The position numbers were made by a program, and so were the translations under genes. Under the pieces are notes generated by a model. It had not been told where the DNA came from. It searched no databases and was given only the letters and a program-made list of their open reading frames with translations. This document shows, piece by piece, positions 1 through 5,395 of a stretch of DNA of 13,622 bases (position 1 is its first letter; every line of letters begins with the position of its first letter). The DNA lies in NCBI GenBank assembly GCA_036274645.1, contig DASUFH010000065.1, positions 1-13,622 of the forward strand. The letters are read 5' to 3'. Source of the DNA: DASUFH01 sp036274645. Lineage in GTDB: Bacteria; Acidobacteriota; Terriglobia; 20CM-2-55-15.

Positions 1-565
1 CATCCCCTTTTGGGGGAGAAATGCGCTGGACGATCGCTTCCAGTACCGCGTCCACGCCCAGCCCGCTCTTGGCGCTGATTGGAATCGCTTCGTCCGGGTC
101 CATGCCAATGATGGAATTCAGCTGCTCCTTGACGCGATCGATTTCCGCGCCGGGCAGATCGATCTTGTTCAGCACCGGAACAATATCCAGACGATGGTCC
201 AGCGCCAGATACGTGTTGGCGAGCGTCTGGGCTTCAACTCCCTGCGACGCGTCCACCACGAGCAGCGCTCCTTCGCAGGCCGCCAGGCTGCGGGATACCT
301 CGTAGCTGAAGTCGACATGGCCCGGCGTATCGATCAGGTTCAGGATGTAGTCCTTGCCGTCCCGGGCGCGGTAGTGGAGCCGCACCGCCTTGGCTTTGAT
401 CGTGATGCCGCGTTCGCGCTCCAGGTCCATGGCGTCCAGCACCTGGGCCGACATTTCACGCTTGGTCAATGCGCCGGTCATCTCGAGCAGACGATCGGCC
501 AGTGTGGACTTGCCGTGATCGATGTGCGCGATGATGGAAAAATTACGAATGTGGCTGAGCGACAT
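1..565 (-). CDS. lepA: Elongation factor 4 (LepA), N-terminal part
   Basis: Ribosome-associated translational GTPase that back-translocates or remodels stalled ribosomes in the cytoplasm. Only the first 188 codons are inside the window; the gene runs off the left edge (the family is about 600 residues). The GTPase domain is clear: P-loop AHIDHGKST at 13-21, switch I RGIT at 52-55, DTPGH at 79-83, NKID at 133-136 and SAK at 164-166. The opening MSLSHIRNFSIIAHIDHGKS is the usual LepA start, which fixes the ATG at 565-563. That ATG lies 23 bases inside the end of the upstream ROK kinase gene, in another frame. Only a weak purine stretch (CGAGA) precedes it, so translation may depend on coupling to the kinase. 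EF-G, TypA and TetM are excluded by the LepA-specific N-terminus. Identity is very secure. Confidence 0.97.
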   Translation of the reverse strand, partial: MSLSHIRNFSIIAHIDHGKSTLADRLLEMTGALTKREMSAQVLDAMDLERERGITIKAKAVRLHYRARDGKDYILNLIDTPGHVDFSYEVSRSLAACEGALLVVDASQGVEAQTLANTYLALDHRLDIVPVLNKIDLPGAEIDRVKEQLNSIIGMDPDEAIPISAKSGLGVDAVLEAIVQRISPPKGD

Positions 566-1493
566 GGTCTCGAGCAATCATGGCCGCCCCGGCAACGCCG
601 GCGTCGGGCCATAACAGCGATTGTACTATCGGGCAGTCATTAAACGACGCGGCAAACGCGCGCCGGCGAGCCTCCCGGATGGCGGGTTCGAGCAACCTGG
701 GCCCAGCCGCCATCACTCCGCCTCCCACGACGATCGTTTCGAGGTTGAGCAGGTTCATCAGTATTGCCGAAGCCATTCCGAGATAACGGCCGGTCATTTC
801 GAATACCCGTTCCGCCACCGCGTCGCCATCGAGGGCGCAGCGATAGATCGCTTCCGCTGTCAGGCTGCCTTCGGCGCGTCTGATCCCGTGGAGGGCGCTG
901 GCGGGCGATTTTGCCAGCAGATCCTCGGCGGTTTGGACCATGCCGGTCGCGGAAACCCAGGTTTCCACACACCCCTGGGAGCCACAGTCGCAGGGCCGGC
1001 CATCGAGTTCAATGGGGATGTGCCCCATTTCCCCCGCGTAACCCGATCCCCCGCGAAACAACCGGCCGTCCACGATGAGGCCGGCGCCCAGTCCCGTACC
1101 CAGCGTGACATAAGCCATATGGCGCAGACCCTTTCCCGCTCCACAGGCGAATTCGCCGTAGGCGCCCGCGTTGGCGTCATTGTCGACCGTTACGGGAACA
1201 CCGATTTCACCAGCCAGAAGGCTTCCAAGATCGACGCCGTTCAGGCAGGGCACATGTGGCGACGTCACGATCTGGCCGGTCTTCGATGACACCAGTCCCG
1301 GAACGCCGACGCCGGCGGCTGCGATGGGCGCTTCTGTCTGGAAACCGGTAAAGATGGTCTTGAGGGTAGATACGAGCTCCACCAGATCCGTTGCAGGTGT
1401 GGGCGTGGTCTTCCGCTTCAAAATAATTCCACTCTCGTCGGACAGGCCCGCCTTGATTGCGGTGCCCCCGATATCAACGCCCAGATAATGCAT
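543..1493 (-). CDS. ROK-family sugar kinase (glucokinase-like)
   Basis: Cytoplasmic ATP-dependent sugar kinase of the ROK family, 316 residues, a normal full length. Visible motifs in order: phosphate-binding GVDIGGTAIKAG at 5-16, GVGVPGLV at 61-68, catalytic Asp106 in DNDANAG, second phosphate loop LGTGLGAG at 131-138, sugar-contacting GEMGH at 154-158, and the zinc signature CDCGSQGC at 168-175 with Glu177 (probable ligands His158, Cys168, Cys170, Cys175). There is no N-terminal helix-turn-helix, so it is an enzyme and not a NagC/XylR-type repressor. Substrate cannot be read from sequence: glucose is likely, but N-acetylmannosamine, fructose or allose kinases share these motifs. No Shine-Dalgarno precedes the ATG, and a -10-like TAGACT ends only 9 bases upstream, so the mRNA may be leaderless. 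The 3' end overlaps lepA by 23 bases, suggesting one transcript. Confidence 0.93.
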   Translation of the reverse strand: MHYLGVDIGGTAIKAGLSDESGIILKRKTTPTPATDLVELVSTLKTIFTGFQTEAPIAAAGVGVPGLVSSKTGQIVTSPHVPCLNGVDLGSLLAGEIGVPVTVDNDANAGAYGEFACGAGKGLRHMAYVTLGTGLGAGLIVDGRLFRGGSGYAGEMGHIPIELDGRPCDCGSQGCVETWVSATGMVQTAEDLLAKSPASALHGIRRAEGSLTAEAIYRCALDGDAVAERVFEMTGRYLGMASAILMNLLNLETIVVGGGVMAAGPRLLEPAIREARRRAFAASFNDCPIVQSLLWPDAGVAGAAMIARDHVAQPHS

Positions 1494-1502
1494 CCATTGG
1501 GC

Positions 1503-1508
1503 AGTCTA
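1503..1508 (-). promoter_or_regulatory. Candidate -10 box of the ROK kinase-lepA unit
   Basis: On the minus strand the hexamer TAGACT lies 9 bases before the kinase ATG, with no Shine-Dalgarno between them. If it is a true -10 box, transcription would begin at or next to the start codon. No convincing -35 box was found. It matches TATAAT at 4 of 6 positions, so this is tentative. Confidence 0.3.
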
Positions 1509-1582
1509 GCATCAGCATGGATACTTGCGCTCGGTTGTGTTGCAGGTCGACGACGTCGTTTCCCCGTTCGCGTTCCCATGCA

Positions 1583-1760
1583 GGGCGGTCTATGACGTCT
1601 AGAAAGAAACAAAACACATCGAAAGGACTTAACGCGGATTGTTTCATCCTTGCGGGTGTTCCCCGGAAACATGGCCAACTATGACCGCCCATGAAGTTTT
1701 GGATTGCCATGCAAAAAATTGTGGGCGGTCCTGGAAGGGAAAACGCGGACCCGGGCGGTC
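1583..1760. repeat. Four copies of the octamer GGGCGGTC
   Basis: The octamer GGGCGGTC occurs at 1583-1590, 1723-1730 and 1753-1760, and in inverted orientation at 1683-1690. The last two direct copies begin 30 bases apart, about three helical turns. The final copy sits where a -35 element would fall for the TAGAAT box at 1776. This arrangement resembles binding sites for a regulator of the 1806 gene, but no regulator gene is visible in the window and the role is inference. Confidence 0.45.
1683..1730 (+). promoter_or_regulatory. Imperfect inverted repeat / hairpin
   Basis: GACCGCCCA (1683-1691) pairs perfectly with TGGGCGGTC (1722-1730). Inside, TTTTG (1697-1701) pairs with CAAAA (1712-1716) around a 10-base loop, with a symmetric 5x5 internal region between the two stems that could add three weaker pairs as RNA. 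It is made by the inverted and third copies of the GGGCGGTC repeat, so it may simply reflect paired operator sites and not an RNA structure. No T-run follows, so it is not an intrinsic terminator. Confidence 0.4.
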
Positions 1761-1775
1761 TGTGCGCTTGGAGCG

Positions 1776-1781
1776 TAGAAT
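1776..1781 (+). promoter_or_regulatory. Candidate -10 box of the 1806 gene
   Basis: TAGAAT (5 of 6 matches to TATAAT) lies 24 bases before the ATG at 1806, leaving room for a short leader and the Shine-Dalgarno GGGAGG at 1796-1801. There is no TTGACA-like -35; the expected position (1753-1758) is filled by a GGGCGGTC copy, compatible with activator dependence. Confidence 0.4.
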
Positions 1782-1805
1782 GTTCCACGATTTCCGGGAG
1801 GTCCA

Positions 1806-2648
1806 ATGCGGCGATTTCGATGGCTCGCTCTGCTGGCAGCGCTCATGCTCACCGCTCCGGCCCGCGCGCAGCGTGGGCGCGGCGGCGCGTCTTCTGCTGC
1901 CGGTCCGGCCGGTCCGGCGCCCCGATGGCCCGACGGCCATGTCAATCTTGGCGCGCTCCCCGGTCAGCCCGGCGTCTGGACCGGTAACGGTGGCCGCCTG
2001 GCCCGGAACCCGAACAGTTATGAGCCGAACGCCGGCGCCAACGCGCCCATCCACATCGACGGTGTGCCCATTCAGGACTGGGCAAAAGCCCTGACGAATT
2101 TCCGCCACCAGAACGTGCTCGCCGACGAACCCCATAGTCGTTGCAAGCCTTCACCCGGTCCACGACAGTTCGTCACCCCCTATGGGACCGAGATTCTCGA
2201 GATGCCCGAACTGAAGCGCGTCTATATTTTCGATGTGGGTGGTCCTCACACGTTTCGCATCGTTTACATGGACGGCCGGGGACATCCACCGGATTTCGCG
2301 CCGACTTATTACGGGCATTCGATCGGACGCTGGGAAGACAACGGAAATGCGCTTGTGATCGATACCATCGGCTTCAACGAGCGCGCCTGGATGAACCGCG
2401 ACGCCATTCCACACACCGACCGGATGCATCTCGTCGAACGCCTTTCGCGTCCGGACTTCAATACGCTCAAATACGACGTGACCATCGACGATCCCGGGGC
2501 GTTTACGCGTCCGTGGGACAGCGGCTTTTCGCTGAACTGGTCGGCGGGGACGGAGATGTTCGAATACATCTGTCAGGACAACAATCACGGACCGGAGATG
2601 ATGGTGGGGACCGAAGGCGTTCTCCGAAGTTTCCGGTTTGTCCCTTAA
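1806..2648 (+). CDS. Secreted protein of unknown function
   Basis: Predicted exported protein of 280 residues. A typical signal peptide (basic MRRFRW, hydrophobic core, APARA, cleavage before Gln22) is followed by a short Gly/Ala/Pro-rich linker to about residue 40 and then a compact, aromatic-rich domain. The most conserved-looking part is 168-238: YYGHSIGRWE, VIDTIGFN, then PHTDRMHLVERLSRPD and TIDDPGAFTRPW. I recall similar GHS-x-GRWE / DTIGFN proteins as repeated hypothetical paralogues in Acidobacteriota and some Gammaproteobacteria, but know no assigned function; that is memory, not a search. Cys113 and Cys256 could form a disulfide. The start is supported by GGGAGG 4 bases upstream and by the signal peptide beginning at that Met. 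It is transcribed alone, diverging from the ROK kinase and converging on the next gene. Confidence 0.85.
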   Translation: MRRFRWLALLAALMLTAPARAQRGRGGASSAAGPAGPAPRWPDGHVNLGALPGQPGVWTGNGGRLARNPNSYEPNAGANAPIHIDGVPIQDWAKALTNFRHQNVLADEPHSRCKPSPGPRQFVTPYGTEILEMPELKRVYIFDVGGPHTFRIVYMDGRGHPPDFAPTYYGHSIGRWEDNGNALVIDTIGFNERAWMNRDAIPHTDRMHLVERLSRPDFNTLKYDVTIDDPGAFTRPWDSGFSLNWSAGTEMFEYICQDNNHGPEMMVGTEGVLRSFRFVP

Positions 2649-2650
2649 GG

Positions 2651-2718
2651 ATGCCCCTTTTCTTGCGTTTCCCGTTGTCCGTAACAGGCACAACGGACAA
2701 CGGGGAAAGGAGGGGCAT
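2651..2718. terminator. Long imperfect hairpin between convergent genes
   Basis: Two perfect arms are nested: ATGCCCCT (2651-2658) with AGGGGCAT (2711-2718), and CCCGTTGTCCGT (2671-2682) with ACGGACAACGGG (2693-2704) around the 10-base loop AACAGGCACA. The parts between are asymmetric by about six bases. It starts 2 bases after the stop codon at 2648 and lies between convergent genes, so a bidirectional termination or mRNA 3'-end role is the natural guess. Neither side has a T-run, so it is not a canonical intrinsic terminator; it could also be a palindromic intergenic repeat. Confidence 0.5.
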
Positions 2719-2805
2719 GAGTGGCGTCATTGAAGCGTGTATTCCCGCTTTGATCAGCTTTCACAACTGTGCCGGGGACCCCAGAGTAGTCCTGTGGTTC
2801 AGGGA

Positions 2806-3519
2806 TCAGCGCGCAATGGACACATTGTCCAGCCGCCAGCGGTCGCCGTCCCCCGCGGCCGTGAAGCTCAGGGAACTGAATGGCGTATCCGACACAATTC
2901 CGAAGAAGCTGTCGTAGCCGCTTCCCGCATAGGTGAACACTTCGGTGAAGTCGAACGAGTGGCCGAGAACATGCATCGTGGTGTGATCGTTGCTGTCCGG
3001 GCCTCCTCCCTGTCCGAAGCCCTTGCCGTCGACGGAATACACATCTGAGGCCCAGGCGAAGATCGGTGGATCGAAGCGCAACTCCAGTGTCCGTGTCACC
3101 GGTCCCATGGTTTCAAATCGGAGTTCGAGTCCTTCAATGGTTTCGTCGTTACCGCCCGCAGTGGACCCTGTTCCGGTTCTGCCCACGAATACGCCCGTCG
3201 GATGCCTCTGCGCCGCGGTGTTTCCCGCCTGCGCCGAGTAGCCTCCGGTCTGGCTGAAGTAGACGCTGAAGTGACCGACGGGCGTGACTTTGTCCGCGGG
3301 AACATCGATGTTCACTCCCTGGAAATCGTCCGTGAGAATGGTTCCTTTGCGGGCGGTGACCGCAGCGGTCCACTCCGCCCGTCCCGCCTGACCGCGGGTC
3401 GTGTCGTCGGCTTTGCGATTATCGCCATCCACGAAAATGGTCAGCCGGGCTGCCTGAATCGTGATGCAGGCGAGTAGCGCAATCGAAACAGTAAGAGCCG
3501 CAAACAAGACTCGTTTCAT
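2806..3519 (-). CDS. Exported protein of unknown function, beta-rich
   Basis: Predicted exported protein, 237 residues from the chosen ATG at 3519. That start begins a signal sequence (MKRVLFAALTVSIALLAC) and is preceded, 8 bases away, by AGGGGGG. An in-frame Met 11 codons upstream (3552) would add a tail in front of the signal. The sequence LLAC at 15-18 could be a weak lipobox, giving a lipoprotein anchored at Cys18; otherwise cleavage near Ala23 is likely. The mature part is rich in Gly, Ser, Thr and aromatic residues in alternating patterns (LELRFDPPIFAWASDVYS; SSLSFTAAGDGDRWRLDNVS), suggesting a secreted beta-sandwich. The closing RWRLDNVSIAR resembles the end of extracellular domains in PEP-CTERM proteins, but no PEP motif, helix or basic tail follows. 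Function unknown. Confidence 0.75.
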   Translation of the reverse strand: MKRVLFAALTVSIALLACITIQAARLTIFVDGDNRKADDTTRGQAGRAEWTAAVTARKGTILTDDFQGVNIDVPADKVTPVGHFSVYFSQTGGYSAQAGNTAAQRHPTGVFVGRTGTGSTAGGNDETIEGLELRFETMGPVTRTLELRFDPPIFAWASDVYSVDGKGFGQGGGPDSNDHTTMHVLGHSFDFTEVFTYAGSGYDSFFGIVSDTPFSSLSFTAAGDGDRWRLDNVSIAR

Positions 3520-3527
3520 CCGGATAG

Positions 3528-3534
3528 CCCCCCT
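3528..3534 (-). promoter_or_regulatory. Shine-Dalgarno deciding the start at 3519
   Basis: AGGGGGG on the minus strand ends 8 bases before the ATG at 3519-3517. It lies inside the longer frame starting at 3552, which argues for the shorter start, where the signal sequence also begins. Confidence 0.6.
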
Positions 3535-3624
3535 GACGTCACTCGCTCCCACAGCCGTCGCCTTGCCGCATGGACAGGAGGCGATAAAGACTCAGACAAA
3601 CGCGGGCAGCGGCCGCCGACCGGG

Positions 3625-3630
3625 AGTATA
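3625..3630 (-). promoter_or_regulatory. Candidate -10 box for the 2806-3519 gene
   Basis: TATACT on the minus strand matches TATAAT at 5 of 6 positions and lies about 105 bases upstream of the ATG, in the gap after the barrel-protein gene. No good -35 box is seen 17 bases upstream. Weak call. Confidence 0.25.
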
Positions 3631-3675
3631 CGTCGCCGGACCAGCGGATTCGTCGATCTTCATTTTGATGCGCTT

Positions 3676-5307
3676 TCAATATGTGAACGCCAGTTGCCCC
3701 TGATAACGGTAGGTCCTCTCGGCGCCCGCCTGCAGCGGAACAAAAAACAGCCGGCCGGCGTCGCTGGCGCTGATTTCCCTCTGGAGAAACAACAGGTTTT
3801 GTACCTGGAGAAATCGGGTCAATCCGGCATCCACTCGAATCGCATGCGCCCGGATGTTGACGCCGGATCCCGTGCCGAAATCGTCATCAGTGAACTGGCT
3901 GATCATCGAGTTGGCCTGCTTCAGGCCGAACTGATAAAGAACCCGTATGTCCCCTTTGGTCTTAACCGCGCCGAAGTTCACCGAGCCGATGATGGCGTCA
4001 CGCTGATAGGTCGTGCCGGTGTTGCGGGCCACCTGGAAGTCGAAGAAGAACGGCATCTCACGCGCTCCGACAGCAATGCCCTTGTGGGTCAGCCGGTACG
4101 TCGCATGGGCAATCTGGAAATTCCGCGCCGTATACATGGCGCCGCCCGGCGTCGTGGTGGTGTTGCCCGTTCCCGTCATTGGGCCCGACAGCGTCAGGCC
4201 CAGCACATTGCTGACCAGGGCAGGGAATCCGGCGGCGGTGGAGGCAAGTTGGATTTCATTCGGGTTACGGTAGATCTGGAAGTTTCCACTGACATGCTGG
4301 CTCCAGTTCTCGCTGATCTGGTGTTTGATGAGGAAGCCGGGATCGAAAAGATTCGAGTCTCGGACGTTTGTTCCGAGCGCGTAGCCCGCCGTCAGGAAAG
4401 GCGATCCCGCAGGGACGATCTGGACGTTCGGGTTGGTAAGGAAATATTCGCCGGCGTTGAACTCAATGCTCTTCAAGCCGGTACCGCCGGGATTGAATGA
4501 AATCGTGAAGACCTGCTGGAACCCGTTGAACCGGACATCATCGTCCCAGAGGAAACGCAAATTGTCGGCGTGAACCTCTTCCATCCGGCCACCGCGCATT
4601 GAGAAAGAGGTTGTCGGGCGGAAATCGATGTACACCTCGGCAACGGAGAAAGGGTGTTTTGCGACGGTCCCCGCCATGTCCTGATCATTCGTCAATCCAT
4701 TGTTGAATGGTCCGGTCGACAACTGGAGATGGAACCTGAACATCGAATCCAGTTCCTTGTCGATGTTCAGGCGGAGTCGATAGCGGCTGCGAATGTTCTG
4801 CAACGGACTGGCGATGGTGTTGCCGGAGCGTAACTGAGCATCCAGTCGCAGCCGGAAGTCCCCGCTGAACCGGAATCCGCCGAGATTCGCGGCTGTCGTG
4901 TCGACCTTCTTCGTCAGATTGTCCAGCCTCGTCGCATATTGCTGCTGGCCGGTCGCGCCGGGTCCGTCGACGGACTGGCGGGGCAGTGTGACGGCGGAGA
5001 AGCCCGGCGCCGGTGTTTCGGTCCGCTCAGCGGCGAGCGAAGGATTCATCGGCGCGGAGCTACTGATATCGGCAGGCGTCGCGTTTTGATCGCCCAGGCG
5101 GGCGCGCAACTCCGCCAGATGTTGACTCAGCCGGGCGATTTCCTCCTGCTGCTGGCGCAGTGTGGACTCGAGCGTGTTAATCGCGGCGTTCAGGCTGGAG
5201 AGTTCCTCCCTCTCTTTCTCCGTCTCTTCCGCGTCCAGATTCAATGCGCCCAGGCTCATTGCCGCGACGATCACCACGACCGTTGTCACTGTTGAAACTC
5301 GATTCAT
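3676..5307 (-). CDS. Outer-membrane beta-barrel (porin-like) protein with N-terminal coiled coil
   Basis: 543 residues, probably an outer-membrane channel. A signal peptide (MNRVSTVTTVVVIVAAMS..., cleavage near Ala26) is followed by a charged heptad region at about 27-76 (EKEREELSSLNAAINTLEST, then QQQEEIARLSQHLAELRARL) that should form a coiled coil. A Pro/Ser/Thr-rich linker runs to about 120 and a short second coil near 124-142. From about 143 the chain is amphipathic beta with alternating aromatics (FRFSGDFRLRLDAQL, FRFHLQLSTGPFNN, AEVYIDFRP), ending QGQLAFTY, the terminal aromatic typical of barrel proteins recognised by BamA. The layout fits the broad putative-porin group. The Shine-Dalgarno AAAGGA lies 8 bases before the ATG. 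Substrate unknown. It sits downstream of the MFS exporter on the same strand, separated by 88 bases and a small hairpin, so it may have its own promoter. Confidence 0.85.
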   Translation of the reverse strand: MNRVSTVTTVVVIVAAMSLGALNLDAEETEKEREELSSLNAAINTLESTLRQQQEEIARLSQHLAELRARLGDQNATPADISSSAPMNPSLAAERTETPAPGFSAVTLPRQSVDGPGATGQQQYATRLDNLTKKVDTTAANLGGFRFSGDFRLRLDAQLRSGNTIASPLQNIRSRYRLRLNIDKELDSMFRFHLQLSTGPFNNGLTNDQDMAGTVAKHPFSVAEVYIDFRPTTSFSMRGGRMEEVHADNLRFLWDDDVRFNGFQQVFTISFNPGGTGLKSIEFNAGEYFLTNPNVQIVPAGSPFLTAGYALGTNVRDSNLFDPGFLIKHQISENWSQHVSGNFQIYRNPNEIQLASTAAGFPALVSNVLGLTLSGPMTGTGNTTTTPGGAMYTARNFQIAHATYRLTHKGIAVGAREMPFFFDFQVARNTGTTYQRDAIIGSVNFGAVKTKGDIRVLYQFGLKQANSMISQFTDDDFGTGSGVNIRAHAIRVDAGLTRFLQVQNLLFLQREISASDAGRLFFVPLQAGAERTYRYQGQLAFTY

Positions 5308-5362
5308 TCGTTCCGTCCTTTCGGGTGACAGCAGGTTTCCGAGATGTCATGCCTAACGGCCA

Positions 5363-5383
5363 CGGACTGAATCAGTGAGTCCG
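5363..5383 (-). terminator. Small hairpin after the MFS gene
   Basis: CGGACT (5363-5368) and AGTCCG (5378-5383) form a 6-base-pair stem with a 9-base loop, 12 bases beyond the MFS stop. It lacks a following T-run, so it is only a weak terminator or mRNA-end candidate. Confidence 0.3.
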
Positions 5384-5395
5384 GTTAACGTTCCA

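Larger units (their letters stand above)
1494..1805. other. Divergent intergenic spacer
   Basis: This 312-base stretch separates the minus-strand kinase from the plus-strand secreted-protein gene. I see no convincing gene in it; the open frames crossing it are short and lack start signals. It holds four GGGCGGTC copies, an imperfect hairpin and two -10-like boxes, all listed separately. Relative to the flanking genes it has A-rich patches around 1600-1625 and 1712-1718. Confidence 0.6.

Noticed and set aside
1900..1920. Short tandem GGTCCGGCC repeats within the 1806 gene.
   Set aside because: They encode the Gly/Pro/Ala linker after the signal peptide; ordinary low-complexity coding.
2795..2806. 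An IPEP peptide in another frame just after the stop of the 2806-3519 gene, suggesting a frameshifted PEP-CTERM tail.
   Set aside because: The reading after IPEP (QDYSGVPGTVV...) has no hydrophobic helix and no basic cluster, so it is not a sorting signal; the match is probably chance.
3534..3541. Palindrome TGACGTCA upstream of the 2806-3519 gene.
   Set aside because: A single 8-base palindrome with no repeat or partner site; too little to call an operator.
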